A stretch of 64,000 nucleotides of DNA from Tamarix chinensis (Eukaryota; Streptophyta; Magnoliopsida; Caryophyllales; Tamaricaceae), in the NCBI GenBank assembly GCA_030549775.1, contig CM060177.1, positions 52,017,138 through 52,081,137 of the forward strand, in the 5' to 3' direction. Positions 48,330-60,725 of the stretch are shown here, in pieces (position 1 is the stretch's first letter; each line of letters opens with the position of its first letter). The position numbers and the translations under genes were made by a program. The notes beneath the pieces were generated by a model. The model made no database searches and had not been told where the DNA came from. It saw nothing but the letters and a program-made list of their open reading frames with translations.

Positions 48330-48724
48330 ACAAAATTCTAGGTTCGTTTGGTAACCGATATGATTACTATCACTACTTATTCTACTTGTGTATTGTTTGA
48401 TCCTAGTGCATCGCACTCTGTTTTTGTATCTACATTTGTAGCTAGAGATGCCTTTTCTTTCTCCATTGTATTTCTACTTTGGTTGTGTTGTCTTTGAGGG
48501 ATAGGATTACATGCTCTACATTGTACCAAGGGGTTATTTTGTTAATGGGAGGACTAGAATTTCCATTGGACCTCAAAGAACGGGAGTTACTTGATTTTGA
48601 TGTGATTGTTGAGATCAATATGCTAGGGAAATATTCACCGCCGATCAATTGCATAGAAGAATGCATGGTTCTACTTAGACCCAAGTGTAAAGCTAACCCC
48701 TTTGCAAGGACCTTTGGTGATTGA
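48330..48724 (+). pseudogene. E5 aspartic protease remnant
   Basis: CVLFDPSASHSVFVS corresponds to [13 protein letters not shown] in E2 (D-P-S in place of D-S-G). A frame change leads to 48479-48724, which gives LYQGVILLMGGLEFPLDLKE and FDVIVEINMLGKYS, the [13 protein letters not shown] block. RNase H text follows at once, so RT is missing. Confidence 0.75.
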
Positions 48725-49150
48725 GTTGAAGAGGCATTTGACTTTTGCCCATGTTCTCACACTACCAAGTTGGTCTAATGGTTTTGAGGTGTATAATGTT
48801 GCTTCTACACATGGTCTAAGTTGTGTATTGATGGAATATGGAAGGGATAGTGGCTTATGCCTCTCGACAACTAAAACCTCAAGAATAGAACTACCTGACG
48901 CATAACATAGAGCTTGTTCTGGTAGCGTTCGACCCTAAGATCTAGATGTAGTATCTCTATGGAGTTTAGTGCAAGTTCTACACTGATTATAAGAGCCTTG
49001 AGTACATTTTCACTCAACAAGAGTTGAACCTAGGAGAATGTTGATGGTTAGAGTTGGTCATGGATTACGACTTGGAATGAACCTACCATGAGGGCAAGGC
49101 CAATTTGGTGCTAGATGCACTTAGCTGAAAGACATCATATTCCTTGGGCA
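48725..49150 (+). pseudogene. E5 RNase H remnant
   Basis: LTFAHVLTLPSWSNGFEVYN, then GLSCVLMEYG, CKFYTDYKSLEYIFTQQELN and [15 protein letters not shown] correspond to the E2 RNase H. Several stops are present. The junction to protease near 48705-48725 marks the RT deletion. Confidence 0.82.
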
Positions 49151-49289
49151 TGATCATTTTATACAATCACATGTGCTAAGAGATGAGGAAGAAGGCTATT
49201 GAATTGTTCATTGTTAGAAGCCTAATAGTGAGAGTGAGTGCACCCACCATTACACCTTTAATTTTTTAGGAGATTCAAGCTAATCAAGT

Positions 49290-50690
49290 TGGTGATGTTA
49301 AGCAAGAGAGAATTTAGACTAGTATTATAGATAGCAGAGATAAAGGATTTTACATCCATGTGGATGGTAGTATTAGGTACCATGATAGATGATGCGTAAT
49401 ACAAGGGTGTGTGGAGCTTAATAGAAGGATCCTTAAGGAAGGACATTATACTCCTTACTTTGTACACCTTAGAGGGAATAAGTTTTTTAAGGTTCTAAGG
49501 AAGATATATTGGTGGCCCCATATGAACAAGAAGTGGCAGAATTCATTGCGCTTGAGGTTTAACTAGTTAAAAGGTCAAGATTGAGCATAAAAGACTAGTA
49601 GGGTTAGTGCAAAAACTTGAAGTTCCTAAGTGGAAGTGGGATAGAAAATCAATAGACTTCGTGGTTGGTCTTCTAAGATAGTGTTTTTTATTCAATTTGG
49701 ATTGTTGTGGATTGTTTGATTAAGTCGGCCATGCTCATACCGATGAAGGTGACATGGAACATGGAATAACTAGCTAAAACCTATAGAAAGCATGTGGTGA
49801 GACTATATAGAGATCCTAACGACATTGTGTCAGATTGGGACTCAAGGTTCTTTTCACACATTTGGTAAAAACTGGAAGCTACCTTTGCTACTCAAATGAA
49901 GATGAACACAACTTTTCACCTAGTTATGGATGGTCAACAAAGTGGGCCATTCGGACTTTGGAAGACATACTTCTAGAGTGTCCATTAGATTTTAAGGGAA
50001 CTTGGAAAGATCATCTAGACTTGATCGATTTCTCCTACAACAACAGTTACCATGCTAGTATCAAGATGGAACCTTTTTAAGCGAAGTGTCATAATCGATC
50101 GTGCTAACATGACATTAGCAAAATGCTTGTGTTAGGATCTAAGATGATTGAGGAGATGAATAGAAATATCATTTCGATTTAGGACCAAATGAGAGCTTCC
50201 TAGGACCAATAGAAGAGAAATGGAGATCTAAGAAGATAAACTAATGGCTATAAGGTCAGTGACAGATTCCTTTTGAGGGTATATGTACCAAATAATTCAT
50301 AAGGTTCAGTAGGAAGGGTAAGCTTAGTGTAAGGTAAATTAGATCGTATAAGATTCTATACCGTGTCGGTAAATTTCCTTATCACTTAGCTTTACTAATG
50401 GATTTGTCATGTGTACAAAAAAATCTTTCACATATCACAGTTGAGGGAGTATGATGTGGATCCTTTGCACGTCATCTAGCCAAAGTCACTAGAGCTTTAT
50501 GAGTCTTAAACTTGTGAGGAGCAAATAGTAAGCATTTTGGACACAAAAATGTAAAATACTCACACCAAGACCATTCCTTTGGTGAAATTTATTTAGCCAC
50601 GGCATGGTATATAGGAGGCTAGTTGAGAGGACAAAGAGGAAATTCAAGTGAAGTATCCAAAGTTAATCTCCTATCTTGTTACCTTAAGTG
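49290..50690 (+). pseudogene. E5 integrase and chromodomain-like tail remnant
   Basis: The zinc region reads RILKEGHYTPYFVHLRGNKF and KIYWWPHMNKK. Core fragments include ATQMK-type text, then AIRTLEDILLECPLDFKGTW and LDLIDFSYNNSYHASIKMEP (open at 49835-50080), with SRKGKLS and YKILYRVGKFPYHLALLMDL after that. The far end (50500-50640) resembles the chromodomain block (FGEIYLATAWYIGG). Many stops and frame changes are present. The domain order equals that of E2 and E1. Confidence 0.82.
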
Positions 50691-50702
50691 TAAACCTTTT
50701 TT

Positions 50703-50716
50703 TCTTAAAGGAGGTA
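50703..50716 (+). other. E5 polypurine tract
   Basis: TTCTTAAAGGAGGTATT matches the position and form of the E1 tract (TTCTTTTAAGGGGGTAG). The 3' LTR begins just after it; the canonical TG start is not clear. Confidence 0.55.
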
Positions 50717-52079
50717 TTACCCCTTTTCAATTAATATGAATATGATGTGTGTTTTACCATATATGTAATGATGTGATTGGATTGTTATAGCCTTAGGGGA
50801 TGCAACCTCTTTAACGAGTAATGTTGTTAAAATTTGAACCTTTGATCTTGATTTAAAGTTATGATTTGGTTTGAGGCAAAATTTTATTTGAAATCATGTT
50901 GAAAAATGGAGTTTATTAAATTTTGCAAGCAAATTAAGTGATTGGTTCCATAAATCAATTGATTGGTTTTTTGGTTGAGCAAAATGGGTTTTCTCAACTA
51001 AACCAATCGACTAGTTGGGGAAATTGATTGACTAATTTATAGAATAATTGCCAGTAAGCTAAAACCCATTCACTAGTTGGTCGAGTTGGGCATGTTTTTC
51101 AAACTCAATTTTCTAAAAAATCTCTTACTCTAAAATGTAGTCTTACTAACCTATGCCAAATTCTCCTTAAGAGATTCTTAACCATTTTCATTATGCATTT
51201 ACAACAAAATATTACCTCACATATCAATATAGAGGTTTATTTAGACAATTGAAGTGGACAGATAACCTTAGCCTTTTTTTTTCACCTCTCTCCTTTGCAC
51301 ATTTTTGAGATCTATGCTTCAATCCTAGTTATGGCTTTGAGTAGCTGGAAGATTCCATCCACGTTGACCTTCCATTACTCATCTTGTGTATACTAAATTA
51401 GGCCTAATTTCCCTACTATGGACAATAATTTATAGGGTTATTATTTGATTCCTAAACCCTCTATGTGTCCTTATAATTTTTAGGATATAAATAGCCTTAA
51501 TCACCCTTACTATGCACATTTTATTTCAGCCAACAAAATCTCTAAGCATGGTATTAATTTTCCCTCTTTTAACACTTTGAGCCTTAGAGTCAATTGTTAT
51601 GTGAAAAAGGTTAAGAGTTTCAACTGAGCATTTCCCTATTTTACTGCAAGTTGGTATGCTTTTTCCTTCTATTTTCAATTTGAAATTTTAATAAGGTTTT
51701 GGTGTAAATTTTTGAGTTTAAGAGTGTGGCTTTTAAGGTTTTAAAAGTTGAGAATTCCATAGATGGAATGTTTTAAAGAGGATTTCCCTACGTTAAGTAA
51801 GAGATTCTTCCTTTTTAAGTTTTTAATGCTTATTCTGGCATGTTATGAGTTCCTTTAAGTTAATTCTACATGTTGGCATGGATGTATATAGCTTACATGA
51901 GTTATTTGGATAGTTACATGGAATAATTTGAGTAAAAACATAAAAGTGGTAAAAATAGGATATGATGACTGCATGTGTGAAATGTAAGTTAATTTGGTTG
52001 GAAATGTGCTAGACTATGTTGATATATGTTTAAATGTTGTTAAGGATGACTTTTATGTAAGAATCTACATAAAATTTAA

Positions 52080-52350
52080 TGGTTTTGTGTTTTGGTAGGA
52101 TAGATTGATTAACTGGTTAGATTAAACCAATTGACTAGTTCCTAGAACAATCAACTGGTTGACCTAACCAATCATTGGTAAGCCCGTAGAGATCGTGTTC
52201 TTTCTCTCCCTTTAAACCCATCAAATGGTTGAGCAAAGACTATCGACTGATCTATAAATAGTCAATTGACTAGTTTGAGGAAAATCATGGTCTGGTTAAG
52301 TCAAACCTATTGACTTCTCATTTTAAACCAATCAACTTGCTAGTGTTACT
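52080..52350 (+). repeat. degenerate gactggtt array
   Basis: Repeated forms such as ttgattaactggttagatt, aaccaattgactagtt and caatcaactggttgac alternate in both orientations about every 25-40 bases. Similar arrays at 50940-51110 and 56650-57060 show it is a feature of this LTR family. Confidence 0.6.
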
Positions 52351-53004
52351 AATCACTGAGTTAAGATAGACAGATCATCTAGTTCTACTGGTTTTCATGG
52401 TTTGTTTCCTTTCAGTTTGGTTATGCTTTGAGGCCATATTTGGGATGATACTATGATTATTAATGGGATAAAGCACATATTTTATCTTGGATTATATGCC
52501 TAATGAACGGATTAAATAGATCATAATTTATGATATACTCTTTGAATAATGTAAAGGCTAAATAGGAATTTCACTTATGATAAGTGATGATATTGAGAAA
52601 AGTGTAATGAAACTTATCGTGGGATTAAATAAAATAATATGATGGATATAAATAACATTGGCCAAGGATAAATAGAAAATCCACATTGTGGGGAGAATGA
52701 AAAGAAATAATTGTTATGGAATAAACATTGAAATTGCCTGTATTACTATTGCTTAGTCCTTGAGTGATACCTTATCCTTATGAATAATATACTAATCACA
52801 TAAAATAAAATACAATCAAGTTGAGTATCAGTCTTGGTTACTCGATCCTCGATTATCTATCGAGAGTTAGTTAGTCTACCGTATGGAATTTTTAGTACCT
52901 TTGGGCTAGATTCTAAAAGGTCCTGATGCCTTACTTACTCTAGACACTGATGATGTACTAGGGCTTACAGATACTAAAAGGTTTGGTTACCTTGGTAGTT
53001 GGGT

Positions 53005-54540
53005 GATGCACTGTCATATGCACAGCAAATTTAATAAATAAATCCTAATTCCTAAATACGTAGTATATAGCAAGAAGGAGTCGAACCCACAAGGAATGGT
53101 ATATAATCAATAATTCAGTAATCGATGTTAAAAACCCGGTTTCGAAATAACATATAATTCTATTATCAGCATCTAAACTATGGATAAATAATATAACATT
53201 GTACTCACTAATTAATGAATAAGGACATGAAGGTATTGATTATGGAATTAGGATATCAAATAATCATGGAGAAAAGAATGATTCTAAATAATTTAATTTT
53301 GACCTGTAGATACTCATAAAAATTCATCTCTTTGCTTTCTCTCAATTCTAATAAATTGAATAACCTCTCAGTTTATCATATAACCAATAAATAACCTAGG
53401 TTAAGAACACTAGATTCAATTAATGGCAGCATTACGAATGGAAAGTAGTCAACTATGACCATAATCACATATGCTCGGATCATGGAATCGTACGAATTAA
53501 TGGACAAGATTAACAATTAATCTTTTGCTACTCTGAAAACGTTAATTAAAAATTACGTATTAATTCTGTTACCCTAGCGTAGATTAAGATCTAAACTAGA
53601 TAGGTGATCAGTCTAATTAGTTTAAATTCTTAATCTATGATGCGAGATCATTCAATTCCATCCATCAATTTAATTAAATTTCATTTAGAATCATGAATTC
53701 AAAATCCAAAACCCTAATTCTGTCATCAAATCCTCCTACCTTATACTATCTACATAATTGCAATAACACACAATTAAATGCGATAATCTATAATTAACAT
53801 CAATGCTTACAAATAAATTAACAATGAAATACCAAACATGAGAAAAATAATAATGCAACAAAGATAATTTATTTGCATTCAATCAAAAATCAAAACTTGC
53901 AATTAAAAGAGGAATGGAGAAGAACTTATCGAATTGAATTGGAGAGTGTTGATTGTTCAATTGAATACAATGGAGAGAAAGAGAATTGGAATTACAAATT
54001 ACATGTGGTATCTAGAGAGTATATAGAGAAAGAGAGAATCCCATTCTCGAACCCCCCCGAACCACCCTTTTGAATGTTCAAAATTTAGAAATATATTGGG
54101 GAAACGTTGCGTGAACGGTTACAGAATTTGAGAAAAACACGGTCTGTGTTAGAAAATACGGGACCCCCGTGTTTTTCCTTGAACTCTCAGCCAAATGCTG
54201 AATTTTAAATGCTGAAATTTTGTGTGTTGATAGAAAGACACGGGCCGTGTTTAGGAAATATTGGGGGGGGGGGCGTGTTTCTTGTTCCTTCATTATTTCT
54301 TCATGAAATTTCAACACAATCTTCCCTTTGATATATATTCTTCATTTCTAGTCTTTTCTTCCATTGATTCCATATCTCTTGATGTGTTCTTTGTTGCCTT
54401 TTCTCTTTTCATCGATTTCTCCTTTGTATTTCTTCATTTTTATCTTTTCCTGCAAAATCTATCCAAAAGAGAAAAACTTGAGAAAATATTAAATGTTATA
54501 AAAATAATGAGGATTAAATGACATTTTTACTTAGCAAAAT
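53005..54540. other. unclassified insert in E5 LTR
   Basis: The text breaks from LTR style at about 53005 (atgcacagcaaattt) and returns near 54540. It includes gtcgaacccacaaggaatgg (53079-53099), a phrase I have seen in plant repeats, and an inverted pair of acacgg/ccgtgt motifs around 54135-54250 with a 12-base G run at 54264. A 66-codon frame at 53873-54073 has no domain. Ends and duplication were not found. Confidence 0.4.
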
Positions 54541-55698
54541 AACATCTAAATCTCATATATCATTGGGTTCAACCATGACCTATGTACATCTTTAACATAT
54601 TGGTTGGCTTCGTCCTAGACATATATCCATTGTGATGATTGGCTTTGGTCTGACCTTTATGTCCCTTATTTGAATAGGCTTCCACAGTATATAAGATCAT
54701 AAGGTGGTGCATTGTCCATCGCTTGAAAATAATAAAATATGGATGATGAGTAATTTGTAGATAAAATAAGAATAATGACAAAGTGAATGGTTAATAATTG
54801 GATAAGGATGGAAGTAATGGTTTAAATGACAAAAAAGGATAAAAGAAGGTTATAAACTTGCAAATGGATTAAATAACCCATTAGTTAGTCAATGGAATAT
54901 CGACTAAATGATAAACCTATGCCATATATGAATAAGGAAATAGTACAACCTAAAAGATTGAGTAATTGGAAATAAACCCTAGTACTACCTAAAGTTATCT
55001 ACTATTACATGTGCTAGTACCTATGTGATGATAATGTGAAACCATGCATGATACATCCGACATTATTTGAGTTATGCATGATAATATGTTGTAATGTACT
55101 CTTACCCTTATATATAGCTTTATCATGATACATGTTATATTTTATATCCACATGTAGATGAATGTTTTTTTACCAGTGTTTACAATTAAGGGAGGAACTT
55201 GGATTACTCAGTATGTAGTGTACTTAAGAGCCCCTTTGCTTGGTCACCTGCTCATTTCTATGGCAGATGGCCATGTATAGGTCTATGGGGATAGGTAGTA
55301 GAGGGCCTACTTCAGTTGGGTGGGACATTAGGGTGCAGACATCTAGAGGTCTTGTAGGATCTATAAAATACTATTATTTTACTTTTAGTGTCATACCCTA
55401 TTTTATTTGAATGTGGCCAATATTATTATCTACATGTATTTTATCACAATTTGGTAGGATATTGTTAAGATCCTTCAATGTAAATAATCTTTTAGTTTAT
55501 TTATGTAATCTTTTATTCATGCACTATATTATTTTAATTATTTTAGTCTGTTTTAATTTGGTATCTGATATAGAGTAGGTGGTGAACATCTAAATAGTGT
55601 CAGGTACAGTAGTAACACCCCATTTTTCCTAGGTGTGTTTTTAGCTTCTATAATATTTTAAAGGAAATATTTCAGTAGGGAAAAATGGGGTCGTTACA

Positions 55699-58600
55699 CT
55701 TTATTTATAAACTCCATCACCCTTCTCTTTTATTATAAATCCTTAGTTGTTCTAGTTGAAGCCTTTAATTTCCCCACTCTTTCTTTGACCTCTAAACTTA
55801 CATGTTATTCTTCATACTTTCTCTCCCCACATTTTCTTCTTTTTTCATTTGGTTTAGATCTTTCTTTATGTTCTAATCCTTTCACTAGCTTCTTTATATT
55901 CTAATTCTAAGTAAGATGGGATTAGATTTGGAAAAGGAGTGAGGGATTAGCTTCCATTTCTTATGTTCTTTGTTTTATCCTTAAGAAGGTTGATTGCTCT
56001 AATGTCCTTTTCTTGGTCTCTAATTTTATTTGATATTTTTAATATGATTTCAAAAGTTTTACTTAGTTTTAGTCATTCTTTCTTAAAAGGTTTTCCGGTT
56101 TTGGAAAGAGATTTGGGTTGTGAGAGACTTTCACTCTCTTTTAGAGTTAGCTAAATTCTTTCCCTATTTTTTTGAATATGTTATGAGTATATGAATTTTA
56201 TGTTATATGTTTCAATAAAATTATGAATTCTAATGATCAAAATATGTGGATTAGGCATAATTTGTATAAATGAAAGAGTTTCTAGCATGCTTCTTTGAAG
56301 ACTTATGTATAAGCCTCATAAATATGGTTTTAGATTCATAATTACTTTTAATAATTTGACCTTCTTAAGTGATAATAGTATGTGTGATATGGTGAATATA
56401 TTGTTACTTAATGGCCTCGAATGAAGAGAATGTGATGTATGCTTTCCTCTCTTTTATTCAACATAAGGAGCAACAAAGATATTAATGGGTTGTTGAGATT
56501 CTCAACATTATTTTCATGTTTTGCATGATAATATATGATTATTACTTGTCATGATGCATGAGTGAGCTATGATCTAGGTCCAGTATGATTGAGTAAAGCT
56601 TATAGAAAGAGCTTCAGTGTGATGTGTTGGGTAGGGGCTATTTTTCCCCTGATTGATTGAATGGTTTTACCGAAACCATCGACTGGCTCTTATAAGAGTC
56701 AACTGGTTGGGTCAACTGATGGACTAGATGTCTTGTGACTTCAATTCTCTTGGTCTTGAGTTAAACTCATTGAATAGTTTAACCAAACCTATTTTCTGGT
56801 TACAAGAATAGTAGACTCATTAGATCAAACCATCAATTGGTTAGTCTGTGACCTCAATAGTCTCAACCTTTGTTTACATGCATTGACCAGTTTAACCAAA
56901 TCGATCAACTAGTTCTTAGAAGAGTTGACTTGTGGGGTTTACCAATCATCTATTTCACCACCTTGGGAAGTTTAAAAGTGCACTGACCAATTGACCTTCC
57001 CATGAGACTAATTGACTGGCTAGTGAAACCTATTGACTAGTTTTTGGAAACCCATCAACAAATCTGAGCTAGTTTTACTTTTCTTGCGTATCATAATTGG
57101 ATAATGACCTACGATGCCAGTAGAAATAATTTTACCTAGATTAATTGAGTTTAACTAATGGATTAAAGTTAGTAAGGATAAATTTATCCTAGTTTTACCA
57201 TACTGACCTTAGTGTCATGTTTCATCTTTTCTCTTGACAATGAAATGAGTAGAAGATTAGATGGATAAAAATGGATTCATCTTATGGCTAGTATTTGTGT
57301 AATGAATCATAATAATGGCTCATGGACTTCTAACAACTTACATTATGGCCTAAGATGTGGAACATTTTATGTTTAAATAAATTTGCATGAGCGAAAGGAG
57401 ATAACATGGACCTATGTGATGACCTTAAGATAACCTTCACTTGTCTATTGAGATCAATGGATAAATAACATGATTTCATATTAGACTCTAGTTAACCTCC
57501 AATTTAACCTCCATCATTGGCCAGATGGACTAACTTGGAGTATTCTTTAATGTATTGTAAGACTTTGGTTATGTAAGAAATTATGGCCTTGGCCTTAGCC
57601 TTAAGCTACCTAAACTTGAACTATGTACGAAGGAAAGTAAATGGACAATGAATCTTGGTTTGGATATTTATATTTGAAATCAATATTGTATAACTCCATT
57701 TTTAGTGTAAGAAAGTGAATGATCACTTTAAGATATTTTATTGAGAAGATTGGAAAGTATAAGAATTTTTATTAAGAATATTGGAAAATATAAGAACCTT
57801 ACATGGGTGCACTGGAATGAAATAGTTGGCAAAGTTTTGTGACATTGCTCATGGTCCTTGATGTGGTATGTCATCTCAATCTAATAAAATAGTAATCACT
57901 TATTGTTCAATGATCATCATGATAGGTATGGATTATTGGATCATTGATTAGATATAAAAAGTTAGTCTATCTCTGGACATCATACATTTGCGTAAGATTG
58001 TAGTTGATATTAGGATGCTATTTGGTCCCAGTATCTTTCTTACTCTAGAAAATAATAATGTAATAGGGTATATCAATACTAAAAGGTCATGTTACCAAAA
58101 GATTATTACTTTTGCATAAGCCATGACTTATGTCAAACATATTACTTTGGCATAAGCTAGGACTTTTGCCCACTAGTTACTTTTGCATTTATTTAGTATG
58201 AATTCTATAGAATTAAGAGACCGTAGGGAATAATCCCACCTATTGCTCAATAATTTTGTAAAGGTGTTATATGTTCACCTAACATTATAAAATAACTAGA
58301 ATGAAATAGAATGAGGTATTTATTAGCCTTATCTTATTTTATGCTCGATCATAACATGGTTAATATTGTTGAGATGATACTTTCTTGGCCCTATAAGTAT
58401 TTAAGAGGTCACATCTCTCTTAAGTTATGAATTGTTTATGTAACCCACATTTATCTTCCATGAATTTTCTATTAATTATGTGTTCATATGAATATATGAT
58501 ATAATATACCTATTATTGTGTTTGCAGACATTTACCACCATATGATCCCCTTGAATGCTCCATTGTGGTATCATTCTATATTTTTGACATATCTCCATGA

Positions 58601-58750
58601 ATTATTGCATGATATATTTTTACTATAATCATGATCCACCTATTATAAAAATCTTCATATATGTTTATCTAATTATACATTCCCCTTCAAGCTATACTCC
58701 AAAAAAATATTGTGTGGATAATCCAAGTGATCCATATTTCCATAAGAAGG

Positions 58751-58793
<43 letters not shown>

Positions 58794-59460
58794 ATAATAT
58801 ATATCCATGTATATTAGTATGTTTATGATTAAGCAAGATTCGATAGATCCAATTATGTATTATATGACCAAATATGATAATATATGAATGACATTGTAGG
58901 AGTATTGCATGTACATTTTGGTATGTTGTACCACGAGCATGGTATAGGGGTCTTGCTTGTACTATGACCTGCATGATATTGATTGGTTTACAACATATTT
59001 ACACATACTAATGTTGTTATTATTGCAACCCCTTATTCAATCCCACGGGGAAGAGGTCTCATGAATGTTTCCTAAGGATAAATAATGAGCATAGGATTTA
59101 TAGGGATTTTTATTATGGTTGTTGAGTAAAAAATTAACCTTTACGTGTAATGAATTTCCTATAGCTAATTTTATCTTTTGATGTACCTTGTGTATGGATT
59201 TTTAGGCTAATATAGCCTTGGGTTGCACTCCCTGAGTTTCATACATCTACTATATCTTTTTATGCCTCTAGTTTTTCTTTGTGTTTAGTTGTCTGGATAC
59301 TTAGCCTTCTATTTAATGTATGGTAATCACTTAGGTGCCTGTAGTACATTAGATATAAGGGTAACACCTCATATCTCATAATATTGTCTTATATTTCCCT
59401 TTCTGTGATGATCTAAATAAAAAATTTGCTAGTGAAAAATGGGTGTACTATATCCATGAT
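55699..59460 (+). repeat. E5-related Gypsy LTR sequence
   Basis: No coding region. It shares parts with the E5 3' LTR in the same order: a C/T-rich start (55730-55860), gactggtt-type array (56650-57060), phrase tactctaga-aataat-atgta-tagggtatatcaatactaaaaggt (58030-58090, compare 52930-52980), and an end with aaaaatttgctagtgaaaaatgggtgta near 59420-59455. It is probably a diverged solo or truncated LTR next to E5. (TA)n lies at 58752-58803. Confidence 0.55.
58752..58803. repeat. (TA)n microsatellite
   Basis: About 50 bases of AT alternation with two small interruptions. It explains the short Tyr/Ile-rich open frames on both strands. Confidence 0.9.
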
Positions 59461-59982
59461 TAACTCTTTAAACAAAATTTTAAAGTCTTAGAATTTTGGG
59501 TGTTATAATATGTTGTGAACTTTGAGAATTTTTTTTAGATTGTTTTGTGATTATATTCAATATGAGCATGCTATCTCTTGTGACGTGTATAAGGAAGTCG
59601 TACTAATACTACAACTGCAGATGACTATGTAAAGGCCATGGAGTGGCACAAAGCATATAATAGAAGCAAGGACAAGTGGAGACCTTGGAAAGAGAATTCA
59701 TTCTCAGAATGAGCCTTTGGGTCTAAGAGTTAGGGTAAACTGGTGTTGTAACTTTGTGGGCTATTTTTTGTAGTCTATATTTCTTGAGAATATTATGCCC
59801 CTTATTGTATTTTAATTATATTTATTATACAAAGAATATTTAACCGTAACTTTTATCTATATTATTATCCCTTATTTTAGCCATTTGTATCACATCAAAC
59901 TTATTTTGAGCCTTATCATTTAGCATAAGAATGGTGAGGGAACCTAATTTATGCTAAGCGTAGCACTAACACTCATTAATTT
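59461..59982 (+). repeat. further Gypsy LTR end fragment
   Basis: The end reads gagggaacctaatttatgctaagcgtag, then cactaacactcatt, which parallels the LTR ends at 46690-46745 and 55575-55630 (cagtaacactccgtttt). No gene. It appears to be the site into which the TRIM at 59983 inserted. Confidence 0.45.
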
Positions 59983-60052
59983 TGTAATTAATTTAAAACC
60001 CCTAAAATAATTGGACTGTTATAAGGATTTTTATGGCTACTTATATTAATAT

Positions 60053-60144
60053 GGAATGCCATCCTCTTGGTAATTTCATCCTAATAACTTCACAGTAAGG
60101 TTAACATAGAGAAATTATTAGGATGAGTCACCCTCTTAGAAAGT
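60053..60144 (+). repeat. 5S rRNA-like segment in TRIM LTR1
   Basis: It begins GGAATGCCATCCTC and reaches TTAGGATGAGTCACCCTCTT then AAGT, aligning with the start (GGATGCGATC) and the 3' half (TAGGATGGGTGACCTCC) of plant 5S rRNA. The middle is badly decayed. It is not a working 5S gene. Confidence 0.65.
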
Positions 60145-60499
60145 TTTAAAAAAATTCTAAAATTTTCTCGAAAAGCATGTGAATAAGGGTATAGTGAGTT
60201 AGAAGAACTCGTGTTGATTTGTGGGGCCCACTGATCAATCCAAAAGCACTCTAGGATAGATCTCACATGGTCGTAACAACTTGATTTATTATAAATAGTA
60301 TTAGAGTAAAACTGCAACTATGAGATAAAATTAGATATTCCAAGTAATCACCTAGTGGGACAAATCTTAGATTATACTGTAATGACACAGTCAGTGGTTG
60401 AGTTGTAATGAGGACATTGTGTTTTTTGTGTGGGGGTGATTATAATACCCCAAAAATGAGTGTAGTATTATAATAATTAATATGACTACTTAGATGAAT

Positions 60500-60594
60500 A
60501 TGGCGTATCATCTTTTTGGTGATTTCATCCTAAAAAATATAGTTAAGCGTGCTTGATGTGATGAAATTTTTAGGATGGGTGATCCTCCTTAAAT
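60500..60594 (+). repeat. 5S rRNA-like segment in TRIM LTR2
   Basis: AGTTAAGCGTGCTTGA (60541-60556) equals the A-box region of plant 5S genes, and TAGGATGGGTGAT (60571-60583) matches the C-box region, at the same order and nearly the same spacing. The first 40 bases are diverged. This copy preserves the internal promoter better than LTR1. Confidence 0.75.
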
Positions 60595-60725
60595 GTTTTG
60601 AAAATTTTTCAAAAATTTCTTAGGAAGCGTGGTGAAAGGACTTGTGTTGATCTGTGAGGTCAACCTATCAATCTGCAAGTACTCCATGGTAGCCCTATGT
60701 GGTCATATTGACTTAGGATATTGTA

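Larger units (their letters stand above)
46225..55698 (+). mobile_element. E5: degenerate Ty3/Gypsy element lacking RT
   Basis: The last 590 bases of the 5' LTR (46225-46813) match the last 590 bases of the 3' LTR (about 55110-55698) with many differences. Between them lie primer-like sites, gag, protease, RNase H, integrase and chromodomain-like tail, then a long 3' LTR. Protease is followed directly by RNase H, so the RT domain (about 1 kb) has been deleted. The front of the 5' LTR is gone. High LTR divergence and many stops mark it as old. Confidence 0.85.
50716..55698 (+). repeat. E5 3' LTR with internal insert
   Basis: About 5 kb, ending GGGGTCGTTACA. Contents: degenerate gactggtt/aaccaatcgact units (50940-51110 and 52090-52350), an unclassified insert (about 53005-54540) and an end homologous to 46225-46813. 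No gene is seen. Open frames such as 54261-54521 have low-complexity Phe/Leu/Ser text. Confidence 0.7.
59983..60725 (+). mobile_element. Cassandra-like TRIM with 5S-derived LTRs
   Basis: A 743-bp non-coding retroelement: LTR1 about 59983-60293, primer site TAGTATTAGAGT (60296-60307, the tRNA-Met complement with transitions), short interior, purine tract GTGTGGGGGTGA (60428-60439) and LTR2 about 60441-60725. Both LTRs carry a 5S rRNA-like segment, the hallmark of Cassandra, whose RNA polymerase III promoter lies in the LTR. The size falls within the known Cassandra range of roughly 0.6-0.9 kb. No flanking duplication was found and the LTRs are well diverged, so it is old. Confidence 0.78.

Noticed and set aside
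60500..60594. Functional 5S rRNA gene
   Set aside because: First 40 bases and several internal positions are diverged, it lacks the run of T terminator context, and it sits inside a duplicated LTR; it is a Cassandra-type 5S-like segment.
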